Positions 42,948 through 51,666 of a stretch of DNA of 64,000 bases are shown one piece after another (position 1 is the stretch's first letter; each line of letters begins with the position of its first letter). A program made the translations under genes and the position numbers. Source of the stretch: Polyangiaceae bacterium. GTDB lineage: Bacteria; Myxococcota_A; Polyangia; Polyangiales; Polyangiaceae. The notes under the pieces were generated by a model that saw only the letters and a program-made list of their open reading frames with translations, was not told where the DNA came from and did not search any database. The stretch is taken from NCBI GenBank assembly GCA_025936115.1, contig JAICTZ010000028.1, positions 23,341 to 87,340 on the forward strand, written 5' to 3'.

Positions 42948-44315
42948 TCAGTTCGGCTCGACGGGACCGAACCAGCTATCGCTGTGCTCGAGCTCCTCGA
43001 GTGAGACACCGACGGTTTCTCGGCCCTCCAGCGCTCCGATGAGCTGATGTGCGACCCCCGTCCACGTGAAGAGGCTGCGCGCGAGCTGCGCGCCGTTGCG
43101 CGACAGACGCTCGGCAAGTCGGACGTGGCGCAGCGGTTTGAGTATCGTGAGGCCGAGGTCGGCCGCGTCGAAGGTGTCGGCAAACAAGCCGTCCACGCCA
43201 AAGCGCAGGATGCGAAACAGCCCGCCGTGCGTCGTGACCACGGTCGGAGTGCCGCAAGCCATCGCTTCGATCGCGGTCATGCCGAACGGTTCGTAGCGAC
43301 TGCAGAGCACGAATACGTCGGCCGCGCGGTAGTGATCGGCGAGCTCCGCCTCCGGGACGTAGCCGTCGAACGTTACGCGTTCATCCAGGCCGAGCTCTCG
43401 CGTCAGCTCGTGCAAGCCGCCGAGTAAGCCCTGTTCAGCCGCCCCGAGCCTTTCCCCGCCGACCGCCATGTGCAAGCGCGCTTCGGTGTCGCGCGCGGCG
43501 ACCTCCTTGAAGGCGCGCAGCAAGAGGTCGTAACCCTTGTTGCGAGCGATGCGGCCGAGCGTGAAAACGACCTTACCTTCGAACCCGAGGCGCTTCCGGA
43601 TCGCGTCACGCGAGGGTGACCCCACGGGGAAGTAGCGATGATCGTCGTACCCCGGCGGGATCATCCTGAGCTTCTCGAGCGGGACGTCGTAGTCGCGCCG
43701 CAGCATGTCGGTCTGGACGGGCGTCGTCGCGATGACGAGATCCGCGTCCTGGTAGATCTGCCGTTCGGAATGGTTACGTTCGGCGAAGTTGTACGTTGCC
43801 TCGAACGTGGCCGCGCCTTCGGGAAAGTCGGTCAACATTTGCCGCTGCTTCCAGACTCCGAGCGAATGGGGCGTGTGAACGTGGGGCACCCTGAGTGCTC
43901 GACACAGTTGCTGTCCCGCGAGACCCGCGTCCCAATAATGGCTGTTCAAGAAGCGATAATCCAGCGCGGACTGCCGAACGAAGCGGAGCGCGTTCTCGAC
44001 CCACTCGGGCAAGCAAACGTGCAGGCGTTCCTTGGCGATGAAGGCAGGCCCGCCGCACGGGACGCGGATGATGCGCACGCGCTCGTCCACCCGCTCGACT
44101 GGCGGCTGGTCGGCGAACTGCCGCGTCCACACGTCCACCTGGAACCCCAAAAGAGCGAGCTTTTTCGATAGTTCCAGCACGTAGACGACCTGTCCGCCCG
44201 TGTCGGCGGCGCCGAGCGGCGGTTCAGCCGCCACGAAGCCGTGCGTGGAGATCATCGCGACACGGGGGAGGCCCGAATCGGCACCTAACGCTGCCCGCAG
44301 CTCGCTACCGGTCAC
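42948..44315 (-). CDS. GT4 glycosyltransferase, sucrose-phosphate-synthase type
   Basis: A 455-residue GT-B enzyme. The N-terminal domain has the SPS/sucrose-synthase hallmark GAADTGGQVVYVLELSKKLA, then VDVWTRQF, FLNSHYWDAGLAGQ and VHTPHSLGVWKQ. The C-terminal donor domain has FTLGRIARNKGYDLLLRAF and the E-x7-E motif in SRYEPFGMTAIEAMACGTP, followed by VVTTHGGL. These are the diagnostic positions of GT4 enzymes that glucosylate fructose 6-phosphate. Together with the HAD phosphatase next door this suggests a sucrose-type route. Motif copy 6 lies 96 bp upstream of the ATG at 44315. Confidence 0.85.
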   Translation of the reverse strand: MTGSELRAALGADSGLPRVAMISTHGFVAAEPPLGAADTGGQVVYVLELSKKLALLGFQVDVWTRQFADQPPVERVDERVRIIRVPCGGPAFIAKERLHVCLPEWVENALRFVRQSALDYRFLNSHYWDAGLAGQQLCRALRVPHVHTPHSLGVWKQRQMLTDFPEGAATFEATYNFAERNHSERQIYQDADLVIATTPVQTDMLRRDYDVPLEKLRMIPPGYDDHRYFPVGSPSRDAIRKRLGFEGKVVFTLGRIARNKGYDLLLRAFKEVAARDTEARLHMAVGGERLGAAEQGLLGGLHELTRELGLDERVTFDGYVPEAELADHYRAADVFVLCSRYEPFGMTAIEAMACGTPTVVTTHGGLFRILRFGVDGLFADTFDAADLGLTILKPLRHVRLAERLSRNGAQLARSLFTWTGVAHQLIGALEGRETVGVSLEELEHSDSWFGPVEPN

Positions 44316-44410
44316 CGTCTCGCCCTGACCTTACGACTGGCGCCAGGACGTGCCGGCATCGGCGCTGGCTCGTGGCGTTCATGTGCAGAACTTCTAGCAT
44401 GGGGTACAAT

Positions 44411-44428
44411 TAATTTGAACATAAACTA
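44411..44428. promoter_or_regulatory. 18-bp shared operator motif, copy 6
   Basis: TAATTTGAACATAAACTA; in reverse complement TAGTTTATGTTCAAATTA, matching the consensus except at position 16. It sits in a strongly AT-rich patch 96 bp upstream of the glycosyltransferase start. Confidence 0.65.
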
Positions 44429-44652
44429 ATTCTTGTCAAACACGCCGGCGCGTGCGCAGGGGGCAAGCCCCGTCCGTTCAGCGGCCGCTCCCGCAGTCAC
44501 GCGACGCGGTCTCGGGGACGGCTTTCTCGAAGCCGAGTTCCTTTTTCGCGAGCTCAGGCGTGCGGACTGACCCGACCAGGCTTACCCGCCGAGGGTAGGG
44601 GCCGCTCGTGAAACACTCCCACAGCGTGGGTATGACCCGCGGTAGCCTCCGT
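44429..44652. other. Intergenic region upstream of the GT gene and downstream of the barrel gene
   Basis: Part of a 337-bp gene-free stretch (44316-44652). No gene is supported. A short minus-strand frame around 44470-44570 reads SVRTPELAKKELGFEKAVPE without start or partner and may be debris. No clear terminator hairpin with a T-run was seen. Confidence 0.4.
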
Positions 44653-45915
44653 CTACAACCAGAGCTTCGCGTCGAAGTGGTAAACCTCCGGATATAGGCC
44701 GAACTCGCTCTGCGCCGCGCCGGTCCTGGTGTTCGGGGAGCGTCCGAAGGGCAAGTAGGCGCCGCCGATGAGGGACACGTTTTCGGCGAGGCCGTAGCGC
44801 AGCGTCGGGGCGACCATGGCGCTCGGATCGGTGAGGTTTCCGAGCGCGGCGAGGTCGAGCTCGAGTAACGGGTGGATCTGCCATTCGCCGGCTACGCCTG
44901 CGTAAATGCGACCGAGCGTGTACGCCTCTCCAATCGCGACGCGCGGACTCATGAGCTCCGTCAGGTACCCTTCGGGACCTCGTGCGCCCGCGCCGTTGTA
45001 ATACGCTTCAGCGGTGATTTGGAGCTTGCTCGTGAGCTCCGTCGTGGTTCCGAGCACGGCGCGGTCGAAGCCGTGGCGGCCCCAGGGACGTCGCTCGGGC
45101 ACCGTGACCCAGGTTGCAGTCGCCTCGCCATGCAGATCGGTGCCATGTCCGAGATCGACGAAGAGATCCGAACCGAGCACCCAATCTTCTCGCACGAAAC
45201 CCGCGAGCGCGCCGATTCGGACCGAGCGCAGCGCCACCTCGCCGCGCGCTACGAACACCGAGTCGTCGCGCTCTGCCGCGACGGCGATGAGCGAGAGTGT
45301 GGCGATGTTCGAGGGGCTCCAGTCGAACCGCGCGGCGTCGGCGCCGGGCTTGAACTCGGTGTCGATTTGGAGCGGCGAGAACGGCGCAATCAGGTCCTCG
45401 GGCGTGAAGAGGTGCCCGCGGCCGAGGGTGATCGGCTGGCGACCGAGCGAAAGCGTCACGCTGTCGGTCGCGTAGCGCGCGTACGCCCAGGCGACGCGGT
45501 TTTTCAACTCGAATCCGTCGCGCACGAGCGACGATTGGAGCGGCAGGTAGAGCGGCGCCTGTGCGCCCTGGCCGAGCGACAGCGAGCCATCGAACAAGGC
45601 GGCCGGAATGGAGCTCACCATCGAGCTGAGCTCATCGTGGAGTATTAGGGACAGCCCCGAACTCCGCTTCATTTCGAGCTCCGGGCGGACGAAGGTGAGT
45701 GACACCGCCGCCGGGTCGAACTCCCTCGGTAGGCCAGGAGTCGCGAGCGGGCCGCCTCGGAGGACGAGCTCGTAGAGGCGAAGGCTTGCGCCCGCGCTGA
45801 TCGACTCGCCCTCGAGCGGATCTTCCGAGAGGACGACGCCACGCGCGGTGGTGGCGCTCGACGAAACCGCGAGCACCGTAGCGAGACTCGCCGCGCTAAA
45901 GCGGCAGAGTCTCAT
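44653..45915 (-). CDS. Outer-membrane beta-barrel protein of an ABC export locus
   Basis: A 420-residue protein with signal peptide (FSAASLATVLAVSSSATTARG) and a beta-barrel. The segment LGRQPITLGRGHLFTPEDLIAPFSPLQIDTEF (split motif: GRQPITLGRG and PFSPLQIDTEF) resembles DUF1302/alginate-export-type porins. The C-terminus ends in FDAKLWL, as expected for BAM recognition. The ATG at 45915 overlaps the ATPase stop (ATGA); the long Arg-rich frame upstream is an artefact of the overlapping ABC gene. It is the last gene of the operon 50116-44653 and probably the outer-membrane exit or acceptor of the system. Confidence 0.75.
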   Translation of the reverse strand: MRLCRFSAASLATVLAVSSSATTARGVVLSEDPLEGESISAGASLRLYELVLRGGPLATPGLPREFDPAAVSLTFVRPELEMKRSSGLSLILHDELSSMVSSIPAALFDGSLSLGQGAQAPLYLPLQSSLVRDGFELKNRVAWAYARYATDSVTLSLGRQPITLGRGHLFTPEDLIAPFSPLQIDTEFKPGADAARFDWSPSNIATLSLIAVAAERDDSVFVARGEVALRSVRIGALAGFVREDWVLGSDLFVDLGHGTDLHGEATATWVTVPERRPWGRHGFDRAVLGTTTELTSKLQITAEAYYNGAGARGPEGYLTELMSPRVAIGEAYTLGRIYAGVAGEWQIHPLLELDLAALGNLTDPSAMVAPTLRYGLAENVSLIGGAYLPFGRSPNTRTGAAQSEFGLYPEVYHFDAKLWL

Positions 45916-46619
45916 GGGCGCGCTCGCTCGTCGCTCACGATGCGCCCGTCCTCGAGGTGAATCACTCGGCGAGCCCGCGCGACCACCCGGGGATCGTGGC
46001 TCGAGAAGAGAAAGGTGAGCGCGTGCTCCCGATTGAGCTCGACCATGACGTCGAGCAGGGACTCGGCGCTCTTCGAATCGAGGTTCGCCGTCGGTTCGTC
46101 GGCGAGCACCAGCGTGCGCGCGGCGGCGATGGCCCGCGCCACGGCGACGCGCTGCTGTTGGCCGCCGCTGAGCTCGCTCGGGCGGCGGCCGAATAGCTGC
46201 CCGAGCCCGACGGAGCGCAGCATGGCCTCCGCGCGTCTCCGGCACTCGCCGCGCGTGACGCCCTGAAGCTCGAGCACGAGCTCGGCATTCTCGAGCGCGG
46301 AGAGCACCGGCAACAGGTTATAGGCTTGGAATACGAAGCCGATCTGCTCACGCCTCAGGCGGGCGAGCTCCGCAGCGCTCATCGTGCCGAGGTCCTGCCC
46401 GGCGATCAGCACCCGCCCCGAAGTCGGGCGAGCGAGCGCTCCAATCAGGTTCAAGAGCGTGGTCTTGCCCGAGCCGGAAGGCCCCGCCAAAACGGTGAAC
46501 TCACCGGCACCGAGCTCGAGATCGATCCCGTCGAGCGCGCGGACCTCGACTGAGCCCTGCCGGTACGTCTTGACGAGCCCGCTCGTCGCCACGGCCGGTG
46601 CGGCCATCCCATTAGTCAT
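45912..46619 (-). CDS. ABC transporter ATP-binding protein (LolD/MacB type)
   Basis: A 235-residue ATPase. Walker A GPSGSGKTT, Q-loop FVFQAYNLLPVLSALENAELVL, signature LSGGQQQRVAVARAI and Walker B TLVLADEPTANLDS followed by switch His in FSSHDPRV. The FQAYNLLP and LDSKSAESLLDVM segments are typical of the LolD/MacB/FtsE branch that pairs with FtsX-like permeases. Those permeases are the two genes directly upstream, with an 8-nt overlap. It energises extraction or export across the envelope rather than import. Confidence 0.92.
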   Translation of the reverse strand: MTNGMAAPAVATSGLVKTYRQGSVEVRALDGIDLELGAGEFTVLAGPSGSGKTTLLNLIGALARPTSGRVLIAGQDLGTMSAAELARLRREQIGFVFQAYNLLPVLSALENAELVLELQGVTRGECRRRAEAMLRSVGLGQLFGRRPSELSGGQQQRVAVARAIAAARTLVLADEPTANLDSKSAESLLDVMVELNREHALTFLFSSHDPRVVARARRVIHLEDGRIVSDERARP

Positions 46620-47874
46620 GCTGCATTGCCTCCGCTGGCTCGAGCCGCGCTGCTCGGAGCGCGGGATAAAGACCGCCGAGCATCACGAGTCCGAGAACGA
46701 CGGCGGAGCTCAAGAGCACCTTTCCGGGGTGCAGATGCGCGTAGAAGTGAGACGGCATGAGAATGCCGCTCGTCTCGAAGCTGCTTCCCATGAGCGCCTT
46801 CAGATCGATCCCGGTCGTGGCAAAGTGGTAGTTGGCGGACAAGCCGAGGCCGAGGCCCGCACCGCCGGCAGCAAGCCCGAGCAGCAGCGCCTCGCCGAGC
46901 ACGATGGCGAGAACGCGCCCCGGTGTGCCACCCATCGCGAGCAGCACGCCGAATTCGCGCGTGCGCTCGAGCACGCTCATGAGCAAAGTGTTCAAGATGC
47001 CAGCCCCCGCGACGATGAATACGATCGCCATCATTGCGTAGAGGCCGCCTTCGTCGACGGCGATGACGCTGTAGAGGTCAGGCGCCGCTTCCATCCACGA
47101 GAGCACCTCGATCGGCAGCCCCCGAAGAACTCGCTCGATCTCGGCTTTCGCCGCGGCCGTCGCCGACACGTCGCGCGTGAACACCGCGAGCATCGTCACT
47201 CGCCGGTCCGCTCGGGTGAGCGCGCGGGCGTCGGCCAGCGCCGTCTCCGCCCAGAAGGCGTCGACGTCATGCACGCCGGTCTCGAAGATGCCGTGCACCT
47301 CGTACGCCCCGCTGTGCGCGTCACCGCCGCCGAGCGGCTTGACCGTCAGCGTGACGCGGTCCCCCACGGCCACGCCCAACGTGCGGGCGAGCTCCGCGCC
47401 GATCACGACCGGCGGCAAATCGCTCGTGGCGCGCGCCTTTTCGGACGGCGAGAGCGCGGCGCCCGCCACCAGGGACGCCGGCGTATCGATCTTCGAGACT
47501 CGTGGCTCGATCCTCGGATCCACACCCGAAAGAGTGACCCCCACGCTGGTCGTGCCGGACGCGACGAGCGCATCCGTACGCAATCGCTCCGCGACGGCGA
47601 CCACGCCGGGTACCCTCTCGAGCTTCTGAACCAGTGCTTCGGTGTCCTCGAGCGAGCGTTCGAGCGACGGATCGTCCGCGTAACCCGCGTGCTCGACGAT
47701 CACGTCGCCGAGGCCCATGCTCACCCCGATCTCCGCCATCTTCTCGTGGACGCCGTCGCCGATGCCCAAGAACACGATGAGGAGCGCGAAGCTCGTGCTG
47801 ATCGCCGCGCCCGCGAGCAAGCTCCGCTTGCGATTGCGTAGCGAGTTGCGGAGCGCGAGACGGAGCACCAGCAT
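46612..47874 (-). CDS. FtsX/MacB-type ABC permease 2
   Basis: A 420-residue inner-membrane protein with the FtsX-fold layout: TM1 near residues 15-40 (RKRSLLAGAAISTSFALLIVFLG), a periplasmic MacB-like domain to about 265, then three TM helices (MMAIVFIVAGAGILNTLLMSV with the following RTREFGVLLAMGGTPGRVLAIV, ALLLGLAAGGAGLGLGL, and VLSSAVVLGLVMLGGLYPALRAARLEPAEAM). The final ALRAARLEPAEAM is the canonical coupling end of LolC/E-MacB proteins. It is coupled with permease 1 (one-nucleotide overlap) and with the ATPase gene. Confidence 0.9.
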   Translation of the reverse strand: MLVLRLALRNSLRNRKRSLLAGAAISTSFALLIVFLGIGDGVHEKMAEIGVSMGLGDVIVEHAGYADDPSLERSLEDTEALVQKLERVPGVVAVAERLRTDALVASGTTSVGVTLSGVDPRIEPRVSKIDTPASLVAGAALSPSEKARATSDLPPVVIGAELARTLGVAVGDRVTLTVKPLGGGDAHSGAYEVHGIFETGVHDVDAFWAETALADARALTRADRRVTMLAVFTRDVSATAAAKAEIERVLRGLPIEVLSWMEAAPDLYSVIAVDEGGLYAMMAIVFIVAGAGILNTLLMSVLERTREFGVLLAMGGTPGRVLAIVLGEALLLGLAAGGAGLGLGLSANYHFATTGIDLKALMGSSFETSGILMPSHFYAHLHPGKVLLSSAVVLGLVMLGGLYPALRAARLEPAEAMQHD

Positions 47875-49307
47875 CAGCGATCTCCCATGGCGAGCGCGGG
47901 CTCGGTGCGTGCGGCGACCGCCGCGGGCCAGAGCGACGCCAGGATCGCCATCAGGAGCATCAGCCCCACGGGCCAGAGCGCGCCCTCGGCCGTCAGCGTC
48001 GCGTGGAGAACGGGCGGAATCGACGCGCCCGCCAGGGTGAAGCCGCTGAGTCCGCCGAGCGGGATGCCGTAGCGGCCGAGCAGCAGGTCGATGCCGACGC
48101 CGACTCCGAGTCCGACGAACGACGCGCCGGCTCCGAGCAGCGCCGTTTCGGTCGCGATCATGAGGACTATCGCCAGAGGCCGCATGCCGACGGCCTTGAG
48201 CACGCCGAGCTCGCGACGGCGCTCGAACACGGCCATGAGGATCGTGTCGGCGACGCCGATCGCCGCCACTACGAAAATGATCGCGACCATGATCGCGGTG
48301 AAGGCGCCATTCGATTTCACCATCGCCACCACGTCCGGCCGGAGCTCCTGCCAGGTCTTGACGACCAGTCCCCGAAACGCAGGTTCCCGCGCCAGGGAGC
48401 GCGCTATCTCTCTGGCCTGGCTCGCGTCCTCGAGACTGAGCGCGAGCTCGTGGGCGCGATCACCGAGTCCGTAGAGTCGCTGCACGTCCGCGAGGTGGGC
48501 GACGGCGCGGGTACCGTCGAGAGCGCCGTCGCCCGTGTGAACGACTCCGATCACCCGAAAGACCACGTCGACCGGATTGCCGCCGCTATCGTTCGTCATC
48601 AGATCGACCGTTGCGTCCACCTTCGACCCCAGGCGCCGAGCCAGCTTGTCGCCGAGCAGAATCGGCGGCGGCGCCGCCGGTGCGGGCGAAAGCGCGGTGA
48701 GCAGCCTGCGTGTCTCGTCGCGGCTCAGCTCGGGCGGATCAGGCGACTCACGGCCGCTGCCGAGTGCTTCGATCTCATTCGCCGCCGCGGCCGCGGCTTG
48801 CGCCGTGAGCTTCTCATCGAGGGCGCGCTCGGCTGTGCTGAGTTCCTGGGCTTTGGGCCACGGCGTGGGCGTGGCCGGCAAGTAACTGCCGCTCGTCACG
48901 CGCCGGTCGAGCCGGCTCTCGGCCGCCTCGCGCGCCGGATCGACACCGACGAGCTCGACGCCGGCGGAGGCATGCGCGCTGCTCGCCAGCGCGAAGCCGC
49001 GGACGCGGAGGCTCACGGCACGAACCCCCGGTGTCGCTGCCGCGATGGCCGCGCGTTGGGCTGCTTGGTCGAACGAGAGCTCGAGTCTCGGCCGCGAGGA
49101 GAAGCCGGGCGCGTGCACCTCGACGTGGCCGAGCTCGACCTCGGTGATCGACCGCACCATGTCGCTGCTCATGCCGTCCATCACACCGAAGCTCGCGATG
49201 CACATGCTCACGCCGACGGCGACGGCGGCTCCCGCGATGGCTGTTCGCCAGCGGTTGCGCCCGAGGTTTCGAAAGGCGATCGCGAAGACGAGAGCCATGC
49301 CGGCCAT
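47874..49307 (-). CDS. FtsX/MacB-type ABC permease 1
   Basis: A 477-residue permease with the same topology as its neighbour: TM1 about residues 18-42, a larger periplasmic domain that includes an Ala/Glu-rich helical insertion (about 150-200), three C-terminal TM helices and an ending SLWPAAVAARTEPALAM. The two permeases presumably form a heterodimer like LolC/LolE. The upstream LolA-like gene ends 5 bp before this start. Substrate unknown; lipoproteins or lipids are the natural guess from family and neighbours. Confidence 0.9.
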   Translation of the reverse strand: MAGMALVFAIAFRNLGRNRWRTAIAGAAVAVGVSMCIASFGVMDGMSSDMVRSITEVELGHVEVHAPGFSSRPRLELSFDQAAQRAAIAAATPGVRAVSLRVRGFALASSAHASAGVELVGVDPAREAAESRLDRRVTSGSYLPATPTPWPKAQELSTAERALDEKLTAQAAAAAANEIEALGSGRESPDPPELSRDETRRLLTALSPAPAAPPPILLGDKLARRLGSKVDATVDLMTNDSGGNPVDVVFRVIGVVHTGDGALDGTRAVAHLADVQRLYGLGDRAHELALSLEDASQAREIARSLAREPAFRGLVVKTWQELRPDVVAMVKSNGAFTAIMVAIIFVVAAIGVADTILMAVFERRRELGVLKAVGMRPLAIVLMIATETALLGAGASFVGLGVGVGIDLLLGRYGIPLGGLSGFTLAGASIPPVLHATLTAEGALWPVGLMLLMAILASLWPAAVAARTEPALAMGDR

Positions 49308-49312
49308 TGGAT

Positions 49313-50116
49313 TCAGCGCCTGAGCTCCTGCTCGCTGAACTTCGCGGCCGGCACGTCCGCGTCGAATTTGAGCTTCTTGTAAGTGAGCTCGGTGTACTCG
49401 CCCGGCGGTTCCGCGACATGCATCACCAGGCGAGTCGGCACCGTGCGCCCGTCCATCTCCTTCACGTCTTCGAAGGTGAGGGTGCGTGCCGGCTCGCCCT
49501 TGTCCTTCTTCCGATAAAATTCCTCACGCACGGGCACCACGGCCCCGCCTTGGACATAGAGCTCGAGCACTTGGTGGTTCCAGGCGACGGGCGCGCGGGG
49601 CGTCGGCTCGAGCAACACGCTGTAGAAGGTCGCGTCCTTCCCGCCGGCGGCCGCGGTCCAGCGCTTGAGCTCGCTCGTCCGATAATCCCGCGCGAGATCC
49701 GTTTCCTTCACGAGATCGTCGTTCGTGAAGTGGCTTCCCATCCAGCTGTCGCCGAGCATCGACCCAGAGAGCACCGTCACCCGATCGCTACTCGGGTCGT
49801 AAAGCGAGAGGCTGCCGCCGACCTTGAGCGTCCCGTGCCCGCGCCACCGCGCCGGACCGAGTACTTTGATCAGCGCCCGTGTCGTCCCGCCACGGTCGTC
49901 CGACCAGTACACGATGTCGTAACTCCGGTCGTAGCGCGCCGTGTGGACGTGCATGCCGAGGATCGCTGCCGTCGTTTGCCCGCGGAGTACGTGATCGGCC
50001 CGCTGAACGAGCGCCGCGAGCGAGGCCTCGCTGGCCTCGGCGCGCTTTGAACCGAGGCCTAAAACCAGCGCAACGACGAGCGAGCCCGCGCCGCGCAACC
50101 CGGATTTCGTTGACAT
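49313..50116 (-). CDS. LolA-like outer-membrane lipoprotein-sorting family protein
   Basis: A 267-residue periplasmic protein with signal peptide (SLVVALVLGLGSKRAEA). The body matches the 'outer membrane lipoprotein-sorting protein' group: RADHVLRGQTTAAILGMHVH, LIKVLGPARWRGHGTLKV, GDSWMGSHFTNDDLVKETDL and a half-barrel ending YTELTYKKLKFDADVP. In LolA-fold proteins this open barrel carries an acyl chain. First gene of the operon, divergent from the AraC gene with a 43-bp gap. It would pass substrate between the permeases and the outer membrane. Confidence 0.85.
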   Translation of the reverse strand: MSTKSGLRGAGSLVVALVLGLGSKRAEASEASLAALVQRADHVLRGQTTAAILGMHVHTARYDRSYDIVYWSDDRGGTTRALIKVLGPARWRGHGTLKVGGSLSLYDPSSDRVTVLSGSMLGDSWMGSHFTNDDLVKETDLARDYRTSELKRWTAAAGGKDATFYSVLLEPTPRAPVAWNHQVLELYVQGGAVVPVREEFYRKKDKGEPARTLTFEDVKEMDGRTVPTRLVMHVAEPPGEYTELTYKKLKFDADVPAAKFSEQELRR

Positions 50117-50159
50117 TCCAACGAAATCATAAGCGCCAGACGAGCGTCAGCACTGATGG

Positions 50160-51233
50160 ATGCCGCCAAAACAACTGATACATTGCGCCAGCAGCATGTC
50201 GCGAGCGGTCGATCACGGTGGGCCCACGGCTTGGGCGCGCGTCGCGTCCCTCTTTCTCGCGTACGCCGTGCGTCGAGGACTCGACCCGCGCCCGCTCCTC
50301 GAGGCAGCCGGTCTCGGCGAGAGTGCACTCGACGACCCGGACGGTCGTATCCCACTTCTGGCGATCTACGCTCTGCTCGAGGCGATCGGAGAGGCCACTA
50401 GAGATCCGGGGTTCGGGCTCGACCTAGCTCTCGGCATCGAAATCGATGCGCTCGACGCTCTCGGCTTCCTGTTCATGACGAGCGCGGATTTCGGAAGCGC
50501 GCTCGATCGCATGCTGCGTTACATGCGCCTGTGGAACGAGGGAGAGCGGGTCGAGCTCGTCAGGCAGGACGACTGCATGCGGCTCACTTACGAGCCGTAC
50601 GGTCCGCCGCGGCCGGCTCACGTCTACATGGCGCAGGCGACGTTCGTGGACATGGTGGTCAACGGGTGCCGCTTTCTGCCAGGGTTAGCCTTCGACCGCG
50701 TGCGGCTCCGGCAGAGCGACCCCGCCGATCGCGCCCGTTTTGCGGGAGTCTTCGGCGTTCCTGTCGAGTTCGGGTGCGCCACCGACGAGGCCTGCTTCGA
50801 CACATCCATGTTGTCCTTACCGATCCCGGACGCCAACCCGGCGCTCTGCGCTTTCTTCGAGCGTTACGCGAGCGAACAGCTCAAACGGCTGCCCGCCGGT
50901 GACGGGCTCGTCGAGCGGTTGCGCGCGCTCATTCGCGGCTGCTTGCCCGAAGGGGAAGTCACGCTTGCCGCGCTCGCGCCGAGACTGCACATGAGCTCAC
51001 GCACCCTACAACGGCGCCTGAACGCCGAGGCCACGTCACTGCAACGCGAGCTCGACGCCGTGCGACGCCAGCAAGCGCTCTACTTCCTCGAGAACGGGAC
51101 GGCCATCGCCGAGCTCGCCTGGTTGCTCGGCTACTCGGAGCCGAGCGCGTTTCACCGTGCCTTCAGGCGCTGGACTGGCACATCTCCCGAAGCATGGCGC
51201 GCGAAGGCGGCGGGTGGCGCTCGCGTCACTTAG
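50160..51233 (+). CDS. AraC-family regulator with Arabinose_bd-type N-terminal domain
   Basis: A 357-residue transcription factor. The N-terminal ligand domain (about 25-215: AYAVRRGLDPRPLLEAAGLGE, ATRDPGFGLDLALG) is the PF12625 type seen in OruR/ArgR-like regulators. Two HTH units follow: SRTLQRRLNAEATSLQRELD, then ELAWLLGYSEPSAFHRAFRRWTGTSP. Start ATG 50160; ATG 50196 is an alternative that keeps the whole domain. The tight divergent arrangement with the LolA-like/ABC operon makes it the likely activator of that operon. Ligand unknown, possibly a fatty acid or lipid given the operon. Confidence 0.88.
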   Translation: MPPKQLIHCASSMSRAVDHGGPTAWARVASLFLAYAVRRGLDPRPLLEAAGLGESALDDPDGRIPLLAIYALLEAIGEATRDPGFGLDLALGIEIDALDALGFLFMTSADFGSALDRMLRYMRLWNEGERVELVRQDDCMRLTYEPYGPPRPAHVYMAQATFVDMVVNGCRFLPGLAFDRVRLRQSDPADRARFAGVFGVPVEFGCATDEACFDTSMLSLPIPDANPALCAFFERYASEQLKRLPAGDGLVERLRALIRGCLPEGEVTLAALAPRLHMSSRTLQRRLNAEATSLQRELDAVRRQQALYFLENGTAIAELAWLLGYSEPSAFHRAFRRWTGTSPEAWRAKAAGGARVT

Positions 51234-51299
51234 CGCCGGCGGTAGCTGGACTCCGGTGCAATGAACGTGCGGGCGCGGGGGCTCCTTGCGTCCCCCTCG

Positions 51300-51600
51300 C
51301 TCGCGAGCTGGCGCCAGGGCACCAACTTATCGAACGCGGGCCTCTGGTGCCTCGGCCGCCTACAGACGGACGCGGATCGCGCGCGCGTGCTCGACGGACT
51401 CTCAGCGACGCGCGGTTGTGAAGCGGCGGTACTCGACGAGCTCGGGACGACGCCGCAGCGGCTCCGCGCCTCGTTGGTTCGTCGTGCGCAATGCGCGTTC
51501 GAGCTCGCCGCCGATCTTGGTGCAGCGGTATGCGCTGTCGCTCATGCGCGGGCCAATGACGCGGGTGGAGATTCAGCGGGTGCGGGGGGTAAGGGGCCCG
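51300..51600 (+). pseudogene. Frameshifted C-terminal remnant of a HerA-like (DUF87-type) ATPase
   Basis: Two plus-strand frames carry successive pieces of one protein. The first (frame of 51261) reads GTNLSNAGLWCLGRLQTDAD then RARVLDGLS, the 'SN-G-W-IGRLQTDxDRARVxxGL' end of the ATPase core. The second (frame of 51286) reads RWFVVRNARSS then YALSLMRGPMTRVEIQRV, the expected C-terminal continuation. The frame changes near 51430. The N-terminal Walker region is absent. Nothing else is seen between the AraC gene and 51666. Confidence 0.5.
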
Positions 51601-51666
51601 GTGTCCGGTACTGGTGACGCAACGGGCAACTTGGCTCCTCGCGTCGATTTCGGATAAACTTCCGCC

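Noticed and set aside
46384..47841. 485-residue plus-strand frame opposite the permease gene
   Set aside because: His/Arg/Glu-rich shadow of the FtsX-type permease, typical of GC-rich antisense frames.
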